Assembly (NCBI GenBank): GCA_037043015.1
Contig: CM073321.1
Coordinates: 26,301,510 to 26,365,509 of the forward strand
DNA length: 64,000 nt
Source of the DNA: Bryum argenteum
Taxonomy: Eukaryota > Streptophyta > Bryopsida > Bryales > Bryaceae
Reading direction: 5' to 3'
Below, in pieces: positions 42,604 through 52,423 of this stretch. Every line of letters begins with the position of its first letter. Within the stretch, counting starts at the first letter, position 1. A program made the translations under genes and the position numbers. The notes beneath the pieces were generated by a model, which was not told the DNA's origin, searched no databases, and saw only the letters and a list, made by a program, of their open reading frames with translations.

Positions 42604-43067
42604 GTCTATTGAACATGACCATGTTGAAGACAACCTTTGTGCTAAACTTCAACGCATGAGGAAATTTGGTAAGCTGAAACTGCATGATTTCAAAGATCTC
42701 ATAAGTTTAGAGGACTACGGAATCTGCAAGAACGCCAAGGCCAAAAATGATCTTGGTACCCAGTCACCCTAGACGTTTTTATTAAGTTTTTATACTCGGT
42801 AAGTTTTTGTTACACGTAATTGTCTCTTGGACATAATATCTAATATTTCACATCTTCTTATCTCTAGGTTGTCTTTTGTAGAGAAGGTTACCCAAAGAAT
42901 CGGACGATGCCGAGACTGCTTACTATGCCACTGTTCCAAAAGAAAAGCAATTGGAGCCGGGAGTATGGAGTGCCATAGATAATGCGATCAAAGCAGAAAT
43001 AAAAGCAATCCACGACAAGATGGTCGTAGTGGCGAATTACAATGTTGGGAGAGTATTCCCGAAAGAG
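42604..43067 (+). pseudogene. Middle exons of the ParB-like gene
   Basis: The segment SIEHDHVEDNLCAKLQRM runs from an acceptor at about 42603 to an in-frame TAG at 42770-42772. It then continues TFLLSFYTR to a donor near 42797 (CG|GTAAGT). The next exon begins after TCTCTAG (42867), reads LSFVEKVTQ, loses one A in an A-run, and continues ESDDAETAYYATVPKEKQ to FPKE and the donor GTGTGTATG at 43068. Splice phases fit, while the stop and the base loss do not. Confidence 0.5.
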
Positions 43068-43159
43068 GTGTGTATGTCAATTTTTTAGGGTTCCTTTTGC
43101 GCCTATATATTATTGCTTTCCAAAACTAAATTGTGTATTCTAATCTGTATTGTGTGCAG

Positions 43160-43400
43160 ATTTATGCACACTACAACAAAAATCTCAAATCGGATATGAC
43201 AATCGATTGCTTGTACATGGTAGTAACTACAAATGTTCACTTTGATTTCAAGGCAAAGTGGTTGCAATGGTGGAACTCACCAAACGATATTCGTCGATCA
43301 GTCCACTTCCCGGAGGACCGCCCTATGAAGGATAAAAGTTTGATTACATTTCTCCATCGTGCTTCTCTTTGGGCACAAGCAATTTGGTCCTTACTTCTCT
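43160..43400 (+). CDS. Exon of the ParB-like gene (WLQWW segment)
   Basis: It follows the acceptor TGTGTGCAG and joins in phase to FPKE as IYAHYNKNLKSDMT, then WLQWWNSPNDIRRS and DRPMKDKSL. The exon probably ends near 43388 at TTG|GTCC. No known domain is recognised; Trp-rich content suggests a folded module. Confidence 0.5.
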
Positions 43401-43466
43401 GTTTACCTTACTATTCCTATTTGAGTAATACATTTTTTAACGTGTTCTATGTATGATTGTTTAGTT

Positions 43467-43692
43467 GGAGAAATCTCTTGAAAGTGAATTGGAGAAGCTT
43501 ATCGAGAAAGAAAATCTCTACATTCAGTGGTCTGACGCCGTCCTCAAGCCATCCGCATATATTGAGAAGTGAAGGTTGCAATACTGGGGAAGGCATTTGC
43601 CAACTACCTTGCTCCAAATGCCAACCCAAAATTCATCAAAGGCAAAGATATTTATAAGATTGGAGGTGGCAAAGTCACTATCAAACGATTGT
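43467..43692 (+). pseudogene. Exon of the ParB-like gene, one-base frameshift
   Basis: After the acceptor near 43466 the frame reads LEKSLESELEKLIEKEN, a helical stretch, to a TGA at about 43570. With one base added it continues VKVAILGKAFANYLAPN to LLFR and a donor CCG|GTATGCC near 43697. The codon split at this donor matches the next exon and the homologous exon at 58877. Confidence 0.5.
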
Positions 43693-43786
43693 TATTCCGG
43701 TATGCCAACCGCTAGCTAATTCTCTACTAACAATTTCCGTTTTACATCTTTGAATTCGTTGTTCTAATTTGCTCTTCTGATTGTAG

Positions 43787-44174
43787 GTACTTGAAGCAAG
43801 ACCTTGTTGACAAAGGAGCATTGGCTTCATGGTCCATTCCTTTGGAGTTGGAAGACGTTGCAGTCACAAACGATCCCTCCAGCATCTTCTCCAAATCCCA
43901 ACAGAGGCAATTTACCAACGCACAGTTGATGACGGGGGGTTGGTTTCTTGAGTGTCAGGCTAACTTTGTGCACAAGGAGGAGAAAGAACTTGTTCAAAAC
44001 CTCGGTTCACTTGTAGCTTGCGATGCACCCATGGAGATCAATGATGACGACGAAGACGACGACCTCTCGATTCTACCAAGCGCACCTGTGAGAAACCCAC
44101 CGGTGTCAGGTATGAGAGGAGCACGCTTTGGGAACACACGAGGTGTCTGGCTGCAATTAGGAATGACTCGGTGA
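43787..44174 (+). CDS. Last exon of the ParB-like gene
   Basis: After the acceptor TTGTAG it encodes YLKQDLVDKGALASWSIPLE and then NAQLMTGGWFLECQANF, an acidic run (NDDDEDDD), and ends at TGA 44172-44174. The exon at 58877-58964 is clearly homologous (YIKQELIAKGGLAFWSIP) and shares the intron position, so this is a gene family. No known domain is recognised. Confidence 0.6.
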
Positions 44175-45580
44175 GAGGATGTGAGATAAACAGTCTTCGA
44201 TCTTCAGTCTTCGTTCTTCAATCTTCTGTCTCGAGTCTCAAATCTTCAAACACGGGTCCGTTGGCCTATTCTGTGGCTGGCTCTACAAGGTAAGGATTTC
44301 GGTCGGGTAGGTAATAAGAAACCACATGTCCTCGGACGGGTAGAACGGGACAGCAGACACGAGCTGCCGTCTGTAAGATGGACTCTAAACTTCAAACCCA
44401 CGGTGACCAGGGAGCGCCCTCACCAGCAGGAACAACATATAAGATCAACCATGTGGGCCGTTAACTCCACTTCGTTGCCACAACACAAAATGAAGCTAAC
44501 TGTAAACACAAAGCTCACAACGGGTTTACAATGCAAGAAAGGAAATGCAACTAGCCTCCAAAGCCGGCTGGGAATAACAAGAAGGAAATCGGACCACAAG
44601 CCACAACACAAAGAAGAGCCTAAAGGCTCTTCAGATCTTCAAGTCTTGGTGTGATTTGCTTCTCCAACTTTCAAGCTTCACTCCCACCTCAAAGGAAACC
44701 TTTGAAGGAGCAAGCTCGAAACTCCAAGGAAAGCCTCTCAACTTCAAATGGCTCTTACGAACAGCTCACGAGTCCAATGAACAAGTGTGATAGCTTTTTG
44801 GAAAGCTAACAACACCTTCTGACTTCCCTCAAAATCTCAAAAAAATCTAAACTACTGTCCACAAACTATGGGCCTCTAAAGATGTAGGCCGAGAATAAGT
44901 CTACAGCAGACCTCTCCTTCTTCAAATCACTATAAAACTCTCTAAAATGCTTCAAATCGTGAGTGCAAGGTCTTTTTGGATAGAAGACTTCAAGAACTAC
45001 AAGACCTTGAAAGATTTGAGCAAGAAAAAGCTATTGGTTGAGAATTAAGAACCTCGAAAAGTTGACTCCTCAATCGGGTAGTCACAAATTCCTTGATTCT
45101 TAAAAACTTCTAACTCTCATAACTTTTTGCTCACAAGTGCAAATCATTCATGAAAGGTGTCTATAGAAAGATAATTGCACAAAGAACAACATCACAAACT
45201 TTATTTTTCATAAGTTTCTCTCAACTCAACATCAGCACACTCCAAAAGATCTCTCTTCCTACACACCAAAAACTCCACCTTGACACGAAATCCAAAAAGG
45301 AATCTACTCTCCCCTTTCTTCCTCCTTTCTTTCCTCTCCACCTAAGGGATAAGAGTGACCATACATCAGCCCATACCCCTAGTTTAGGTTCCCTATAGGA
45401 GTCTAATAACACCATAAAAGTCAACCACACTACCAAATGCCGGCAGTTTTACTTCTAACTGCTTTTATTTACTACAAGGCAATTATCAAAGCCTTGGTAA
45501 ACAAAGAAATTCTAATGTACTAAATAGAAAATAGAAATCACATGAAGAAATCTAAGAGGTATAAGGGCTATTGATTGCGG
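44175..45580. other. No supported gene; possible old LTR-like sequence
   Basis: AT-rich and CTTC-rich sequence without recognisable coding. A stretch at about 45116-45160 (CTCATAACTTTTTGCTCACA) resembles the plus-strand sense of the B-family LTR near 9968, so part of this could be a degraded LTR of a related chromovirus. Confidence 0.35.
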
Positions 45581-45589
45581 ATCCCAGTC

Positions 45590-45840
45590 GCCAAGCCGTG
45601 GACTTGGTGGGTTGGAATTAGTGGTCAATTGCTGTCCCGACGGTCCGGGGTTTGAATCCCGTTGATCGCATCGGGCGGCCGCGGCTTGGCACGCTAGTGA
45701 AGCAGGAAACCCAACCATCGGCCTACCTACCCCTGAACTATACATGTGACAAGAGTTTAGCACCAAAAGTGTTAAACCCAAACCACCGTGATTCTAATCA
45801 CGATATAAGTGGTTTTGTTTTATTAACTAACATTAGGATA
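45590..45840 (+). repeat. tRNA-derived SINE-like repeat S1
   Basis: A box-B-like GGTTTGAATCC (about 45648) follows a TGGTGGGTTGG A-box-like segment by roughly 40 bases, and a tail with ACATGTGACAAGAG is shared in pattern with S3. The minus strand reads the DSNPGP peptide typical of tRNA-like repeats in translated searches. Confidence 0.5.
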
Positions 45841-45891
45841 AAACCTACTCTACATTAAAGGTGTACACGTTGGAAGCAATTCCAACACGAC

Positions 45892-45951
45892 ACCGGTGTG
45901 AGCGTTGAACGTTGAGCGGTGAGCGGTGAGCGGTAAAGTTTGAGCGGTAAG
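45892..45951 (+). repeat. Left terminal inverted repeat with GAGCGGT subrepeats
   Basis: ACCGGTGTGAGCGTTGA followed by four to five copies of GAGCGGT. It is the reverse complement of 51425-51455 and 57172-57216, allowing a few changes. It defines one end of a DNA-transposon-like family. Confidence 0.7.
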
Positions 45952-46379
45952 AAAAAAAAATTTAGAAGTTAATGGCCCTATTATTATGGAATGGGTGGTT
46001 ATGACATTTTGAAATGGTTATTTTTAAGCATAAAAGTACCAAAAACCGTGGATATAGGTCCTTTATCCATTTCTTTTCATGGTAATGAGGTCATCCAATA
46101 TTTCATAAATAATCCACATTTGCAAGTTCAAATAAAAGTTAATTAAATTAGGGCTTGCATCATCATGTGTAACCAATACAATTCAAATCATATACAAAAT
46201 CTGAACCAAAATTTGGGTTGGCCCTTTAGGGCACCAATAAATTTATTTTACCGATTTGAAATTTGGAGACTAATTAGGGCTGAAATCATCAATTTCTTAT
46301 TACACTTGTCAGAATTATATATAAATGCTTCGGTTTATATAATCTGAAATTTATAACTACAAGTCGTCTTTCCGTGTCT

Positions 46380-46500
46380 CCTTGTAAGGTGTACAGAAAG
46401 ACATTCACGTGGCATTGTAGTGGTCCGAGTTCGATTCTCCTCGGCCTCGTTTGAGGGTTGCATTGCGTCTTAAAGCAGCTATCCTGAGCTATAGTGGATA
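46380..46500 (+). repeat. SINE-like repeat S2 (partial)
   Basis: GTGGTCCGAGTTCGATTC and the following CGGCCTCGTTTGAG match S3 closely around the B box; the remainder is short. Confidence 0.45.
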
Positions 46501-46896
46501 GTAGATTTATAAGTACAAAATGTTAGTAGGGAGATTATAAATGACAAATGTACAAAATAGTACCTTCTTGATGTGCTGGACGATATTGAGAATTTGCAAA
46601 TCCCAGTTTCCATTCTTCAACAATTGATGAACCAAATCTCCAATATTCCCCTTCTCGAGATACATAGGCAGAGTAACCGATATTTTTGACGACGAGCTGC
46701 TACCAATGAGATTGGGTTTCGGAAGAGGGCGTTTGGCGAATATTGGCTGGCTGAGGCGACGTGGGGACTGCAAGGATTTGTGGTCAACGGTGAATGATTT
46801 ATTTGGGAACCCAGAGTTCGTCCAGGGTAAATTCTCAGTGGGAGCTCGTGTAACCCTTCTTACTATTCAAGGACCTGAGTAGCTTACGTTGTCAAG
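46500..46896. other. No supported gene
   Basis: AT-rich. Minus-strand frame 46773-46507 is Ser-rich without a recognisable domain. There is a CTCAGTGGGAGCTC segment near 46835 of unknown meaning. Confidence 0.3.
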
Positions 46897-47215
46897 TCAA
46901 TGAGTTTCATCTTCAGCACCAATGGGAACCTCTGCCCCTTCTAAGTGGTCGTCACAGGTACAGTAAGCCTCAGCTTCTGGAAAGTCCATAACTGTCTTTT
47001 TGAGGCACGATGGATTGCCGAATTGATTAGCTCGACGTTGAGCGGTGAGATCACGCTCACGAAGTTCTTCTACAGATGGTCCAGAACCACTTGCTCCACC
47101 TTTGTTGAAATGATGGTAGCCCAACACTTGGAGGAAGGCTCGAATGTAATCATCAACGGCTGCAACGTAAGGATCCCTACCCTTATTGCGACCATTTGTT
47201 ATGGATTGACTCTGC
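46897..47215 (-). pseudogene. Fragment of SWIM-transposase-like C-terminal region
   Basis: Minus-strand frames encode YVAAVDDYIRAFLQVLGYHHFN, DFPEAEAY, DHLEGAEV and GAEDETH. These match, in order, 55430-55725 on the plus strand. The upstream CNLAESIHNKW segment is recognisable in a shifted frame near 47200. Its orientation is opposite to the SWIM gene at 50 kb, so it is a rearranged copy. Confidence 0.7.
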
Positions 47216-47495
47216 AAGGTTACAGGAAGGCATCTCTGCAAGTTCTTCTCCCGAATATTTTCTTTCCTGCAAGGTACCAAATTATCAAAAATACTTTCAG
47301 GATTTGGAAATGTATTGGGCAACTTTCGGTGCCAAAAGTTGCCACCTAAATATAGATTCAAAGATTTACATCTATATACATCGAGTAGTATACTTTGACA
47401 ATTCTTTCATCAGCTCATTATCAACTTTTCGTGCAAGCCTCGTTGAAATGTATCACAAATCTACTCACACTCTATTAATCAGCATATTTTTTTGA

Positions 47496-48720
47496 TGAGG
47501 CAGCTTATATTGGATAACGTATGCCGCTGGAGAAAAGTTTGGAGTGCTTTGCTGAAAGCCAATGCATGGCATCACCGCGGTGATGTTGTATCTACTGTTG
47601 TTGCTCTTATTGGTGTCGGTAAGGCTTCAAATACACCAAGTGTCCTTCATAAAACTTGTACTTTACAAGTATTCCTTAAAAAGGAGAAAGGAGGTACCAA
47701 CAATGAACCTTGCTTCTATTGTTCATGAACATTAGATTCAGATTCATGTCCTAAAGTGAGGCATCAAAACTACTTTTCTCACAACCCAAAACCAGATTTG
47801 GGATTGTTGCTGTGAAATAACTACTTTAGTATCTAATCTATAGCTTCCTCGCTCTTGCTTATACTTGCAACTTTATAATGTTTGCTCAGGCGGAGCTATG
47901 ATGGGTATGGCACTTTAGGATCCAGTGGCCGCATTGCTTGTTTGTGGAATGATAATCAAAGCAAGTCTTAAGTATGGCTATCAAAGGTAAGTGCCTCTAG
48001 GTCCCTTACTTTCGAAGACTAGCTGTTTAGAGCATGGTCACAAGAAATGCTTTATGATACAGACACTGAGTAAAGATGAAGCATGCTTGGCCTTGTGTGG
48101 TAAGAGGGCAACTTGTAGAGTCCAAAGGTGTTTTGAGGCTCTTCGCAAATGTAGAGAGTCAACCTTAAATCGATCATTTAATTATGCTTATTGAGTACAT
48201 TGTGTCAATGGTGTATGATTAACATGTAGCAAGTCTTGTAGTCATGCTCTTAATTGTCTGTTATTCTTTGTGAGCAGGCCTAACTGGATTAATCACGATC
48301 AATCACATTGAATCTGCTTGTGAGTTTACCAACTTTTCAATAAATAAGAAAAAGTGTAGTATGCAGGAGCTGCTAGACATGAGATTACCTCCATCGATCT
48401 TGGCGCCCATTTGTGAAACTTTTTTCCACGTTGATGGTGTGAAGGTTTTGACCGCAACACCATTCAAATCTACTCCAGTGATTGCCATTCGAAAGTTTTA
48501 GATTGTGAATCACGATGAAACTATTTCGGACAAGAGTTTATCAACGTCCTGGTATTCAAAAGACCTCAATGTTACAGACTTCTTGCTAATCAATCTTAGT
48601 GGGTCTACAGGATATACATGTGATGAAAGGGCGGAGAATAAATTCTACTGTAGAGGTTGATGTCCATGTAGACGTTTGGACCTTTTCTGCACTGAACATT
48701 TTGACGTCAGCTTAAATTAT
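47496..48720 (+). pseudogene. Cation diffusion facilitator (MTP-type) pseudogene
   Basis: Pieces in the right order of a CDF metal-ion efflux transporter: LYWITYAAGEKFG, then after a frameshift LLKANAWHHRGDVVSTVVALIGVG with the HHxxD metal site (47550-47625), a donor, then GGAMMGMAL[stop]DPVAALLVCGMIIKASLKYGYQ at about 47890-47985 with a TAG at 47916-47918, then ELLDMRLPPSILAPI and a VDVHVDVW segment near 48660. In the CDF family the H-H-x-x-D residues bind Zn/Mn in the membrane. Stops and frame shifts make this a pseudogene. The spacing fits retained introns, so it came from genomic DNA. Confidence 0.75.
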
Positions 48721-49610
48721 TAGTCAACTTGCTATCTGGTGGTTCTTTGTATTTGCTCCAGCCAACCACATGCTCGAGAAGTTTCTTGACGAGTTAGAAA
48801 ATGCATGGTTAGTAAATACTACCACAATTTGAGCCTCTAGATTGCGTCCAATGTATCATCCATTCATCCCAGATGTTTGTGCAAGACAAGAAGGTTGGCT
48901 TTCTTGTTATGCCATTAATTTTTCATCATTTTTCTGGATATTCACTTTGCTTCATATCAAAATGTGGAAGTAGGTCACGTGATGCCTACACGTGATTGTA
49001 ATTGATCGATCCCCAGCTTAGTGTGAGTGCAACCGGTTCCATTAAGAATGCAGTAAAACAGCAAGTGCAAACACGTCATGGAATTATCTCCAAGAGTTAC
49101 GTCTACATAGGTTGGTTCATTCGGCACCTTTGACCTCTAAAAACTTCAAGCAGGGTAGTCACCCTCCTTTTGCTTGCAAATACTTAGCCATTTAAGAAAC
49201 TAGTCTTCATCTTTTATTTGATCAACTGTCCATGAAAATAATTTGAAAATACTTATCTTGTGTTCAATTTACTTTGTCTACTGTCACTCTGAGTCTTTCT
49301 GGTGAGTAGTCCCAGTGACATGGACTTTCTTCCTAAGAGATGTATACTTAAACAAATGTAAGTGCATAGTTATTGATAAACAAGCACCTGTTGTGAGTCG
49401 TTGTGATATTGAGTTGCCTGAGTTCTGTGCTCACTCAGTATGCAACATATAATTTTCGTGTTGTTCGAGACTCGTCGGGATACAATCCCTTGCCAATGGC
49501 CTCTACCCTACCGCACCAGAAACAGGTACAGAGTAATTTATAGTTTCCAATTTCACAATTCATTATTAATGTCCTATCTGCTTGTATGTTAATATATTTA
49601 TACTTGTATT
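48721..49610. other. No supported gene
   Basis: AT-rich sequence with short frames only. A few phrases (for example near 48800 and 49480) could be decayed coding sequence, but nothing is recognisable. Confidence 0.3.
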
Positions 49611-50367
49611 TTGCAGGCTCTCAACTTCAATATCAAGGTCTATGTTCGTAAGAAGTTTGTTTTGAAGTTCATATCTCGGCAGGTGGCACATGCGTACGTG
49701 GGTGTCAAAATCATAATTGACGAGCAAGACGACATTTGTACTTTGCGGACAAAGAGACATTATGTTATCGTCCGAACGGTATGCCATAGCTTAGCTCGCG
49801 AGAAAAGGACCCCTTCTACATTCAATGCTTAGTGGATTGTCTCACGGATGATGGAGGAATCGTCTTCGACTAGAGCGCTAGTACATATAATGCTTTTGTG
49901 ACGGTATTTTTTAATATAGCTTATGCACTTTGCATAGCTAACGTGGGTTTCTGAATGTTCTGGTGCATCTGTTTGATTGCTTGCGCGCAATCAAACCATG
50001 GCGTGGCTCACGAGAAAAATACCCCTCCTTCATTCAATGCTTTGTGGATTGTCTCACAGTCGATAGAGGTATAGTCTTCGACTGGAGCGCGAGTACAAGT
50101 AATGCTTTGATGACAACAACTTGATTTATAAGCTTATACATTTCGCATTGCTAACGTGGGTTACTGAATCATTGGGTGCATCTATAATTGCTTGCGCCCG
50201 ATCGAACCGACACCTAATCGCTATGGAACCAAACGAAAAGATTTTCGATGGTGTACTAGCGAACTACAAGGATGGTTCTCCCGTTGATGAAGAAAGTGGA
50301 AATTCGACCCCACCTGCAGATAAGAACTGCGACGAACCGCAAGTGAAGAAGCCACGAAAGTTCATTG
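49611..50367 (+). pseudogene. C-terminal half of an amino-methyltransferase-like (beta-class) domain
   Basis: Frames encode HYVIVRTVCHSLAREKRTP, then CFVDCLTDDGGIVFDWSAS (reminiscent of the FxGxG cofactor loop in N4/N6 DNA methyltransferases, here degenerate), then WVTESLGASIIACARSNR and HLIAMEPNEKIFDGVL (reminiscent of the following IGIE-type strand). Order after an EKP-like motif suggests the C-terminal half of a beta-class enzyme; the catalytic [DNS]PP[YFW] would lie upstream and was not found. The region holds a 212-bp tandem duplication and a TAG for Trp in one copy. The last part is open from about 50121 and ends at a clean donor, ATTG|GTGAGT (50367). Confidence 0.5.
49786..50205 (+). 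repeat. 212-bp tandem duplication in the methyltransferase-like region
   Basis: Two copies starting near 49786 and 49997. ATTCAATGC recurs at 49820 and 50032, and GTCTTCGACT at 49862 and 50074. The copies have diverged noticeably. Confidence 0.85.
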
Positions 50368-50461
50368 GTGAGTAATATTATCATCTATTCTCTCCATCTA
50401 TTTAAGGATCCGCACTTACAAATATACCGTAGTGACTTTCTTTGTACCTTTAGCATGGCAG

Positions 50462-50687
50462 GTTTGACAGAGCAATTGACTCCCAACACTCATCTCTATA
50501 ACAGCCCCCCATCGACATTCACACTACCTTCCTACGCTGAGCGTCTTGCACAAGAGTTCGTTCGAGCTCCATCTTCCATTCTGTCTGATAGTACACGACC
50601 ACGTTTCAGCAATAATGTACTTAAGTTTATAGACTTTGACGCTGATGAGTGTGCCCACCACTTTAATGATGCTACACCTTCAGCGTA
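50462..50687 (+). CDS. Linker exon of the methyltransferase-SWIM gene
   Basis: Acceptor ATGGCAG at 50461 gives an in-phase join (ATT G|GT) with the exon ending at 50367. It encodes LTEQLTPNTHLYNSPPSTF, then YAERLAQEFVRAPSS and NNVLKFIDFDADECAHHF. Donor TA|GTATGTGA at 50688. No known domain. Confidence 0.65.
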
Positions 50688-50819
50688 GTATGTGATTTGT
50701 TTACCGTTAGGTACTCGACTTGGTAGCGCCATATATTCGTAGTTGCCATCATCTACTATTTACCTATGTGTTTTTCAATACGGTTTTATATTTTTACTTA
50801 TCATGATTATTGTTAATAG

Positions 50820-51087
50820 CTTAACCTACATTAAGTGCTACAAGTATGCAGCTTATAGACTCTCAATTAGTAAATTCCCGGATTGCTCATGCCCAAGGTT
50901 CAAGGAAACAATTTATGCATTAGGACAGAGAGATCCATATCAACCGTGCAAGCACCTATACTTCATCACGGTATTGGTTTGCAAATTTGATCCGGATGCT
51001 CACCTCTTCATCCACGCGGCCACTCATAGTTCCAACGAGGTGAAGAAGATTCTGGAAGGAGGAATCCTAGACCATGCTACGGACTAG
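50820..51087 (+). CDS. SWIM zinc-finger exon
   Basis: Acceptor GTTAATAG at 50819 completes a Tyr codon (TA|C). It encodes LSISKFPDCSCPRFKE and, later, PCKHLYFI. The C-x-C-xn-C-x-H arrangement is a SWIM zinc finger. The C-terminus ends GGILDHATD at TAG 51085-51087. Nearly the same C-terminus occurs at 56522-56764 after a stop. SWIM fingers are common at the C-terminus of MULE and KDZ-type transposases and may bind DNA or protein. Confidence 0.75.
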
Positions 51088-51114
51088 AATGCCTTTAATC
51101 TCCACATCTATATA

Positions 51115-51455
51115 CACTATTTGTTAGTCTTATGATTGGATGCTCTACACCGTATGTGATATTTTTTCACAACTTATTAAAAATATTTATACCAGTACCT
51201 ACATGTACAACAAACCTTGCCAATTTGTCTAACTTGCAAATAACCACATTCAGAGAATTTATGCCTTATTTCTGCGGGTGTGGGTCACTAAATCCACGGT
51301 AATAAGTCTATTATATTCGAATATTCCCGAGAATATTCGGGAATTATTCCCTAATAAAAATATCAAAATATTCTTAGAAACTTTTTGACTAAAAATACAA
51401 AGTCAGCCCTAGAAATTCAGAAATCTTACCGCTCACCGCTCAACGCCCACACGGT
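51115..51455 (+). repeat. Right end of transposon-like element 1 (subterminal region and TIR)
   Basis: 51115-51424 is homologous to 56790-57171 (for example GTATGTGATATTTTTTCACA and GAATATTCGGGAATTATTCC). 51425-51455 is the inverted repeat of 45892-45951. An inverted GAATATT/AATATTC hairpin lies near 51320-51345. Confidence 0.75.
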
Positions 51456-51727
51456 AGCAACGTCCGGGGTCGAGGTTGACGTAGCTTCGCTACAGATGAT
51501 GGAACACCATATTCATTATTTTGAGAGTTAATAATCCTCTCAAAATGAAATCGAGAGGTTTTAGAATGATGTTTTGTTGTACACAAATAACTTAGAAAGT
51601 TATGAATCTTAAAGTTTCCATTCAAATTATAGTATAATATGGGGGAAAGTTTGTGCACCGTGGAGTTTTTAAGCCGGACTTCCAATTGATTAATATAAAG
51701 ACCGGAGAAATTTTGAAATGGACACCA
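51456..51727. other. No supported gene
   Basis: Short AT-rich spacer between the right TIR and SINE-like S3. Confidence 0.4.
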
Positions 51728-51960
51728 AGTCATGAGCTCAGTGGTTGGATGAGAAGGAGTCTCTGTATAACGCAGGTGGTCCGAGTTCGATTCCGGTCGG
51801 ACTCGTTTGAGCAGCTAAAATGTACACATGACTTGGTACTGCTAAGTGAGCTTCGGCGGGCAGGAAAATATTTGCTACCAACCAACCACGTACCCTTAAT
51901 TGTGACATGTATAACACACACAAACATCGGTGGTGCTAACCACTACTACCTTTTATAACA
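51728..51960 (+). repeat. tRNA-derived SINE-like repeat S3
   Basis: An A-box-like TGAGCTCAGTGGTTGG and B-box GGTCCGAGTTCGATTCC are spaced about 40 bases apart. A tail with TATGTGTG-like and AT-rich sequence follows. It has the layout of a tRNA-headed SINE; the B-box region is shared with S2. Confidence 0.6.
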
Positions 51961-52423
51961 AATTAAATACATGTTATCATTTTCAATCACATAAATCAAT
52001 CGACAAAAGTACTAAATGGAAAGAACAAATCAATACTATAATATAGTATAGAAATATATTTTCATAAATGCGTACAATTTATTTTTGATTTCTAATGAAA
52101 CCCAGTACCACAAACAAAGTGTTGCTCGAAGTGAGCTAAGTGACTTGAGAATATTCCATATTCCATTGATACTACCAACATCTCAAACCACACATCCTTG
52201 TAGATCATTTGGTCTAACATATCTTCTATATTTATAACTGCCTATAATCTTTTGAATCTGAAACAAAAGATTATTATTTCTAAGTCGTAAGACAAAGCCA
52301 TGACTATGTAGTTGTTACAATACACAAATACGATTGCAATACATATAAGACCTTCAAGCATTAGAAAATTCAACTATAGTATCGTGAATGACTTTAATTT
52401 TGATCCACCGGAATTTTTAAACT
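51961..52423. other. No supported gene
   Basis: AT-rich; may contain the 3' untranslated region of the minus-strand gene that follows. Confidence 0.4.

Noticed and set aside
44175..45580. A complete solo LTR of a third chromovirus
   Set aside because: Only about 45 bases resemble the known LTR, and no TG...CA ends or target duplication could be defined.
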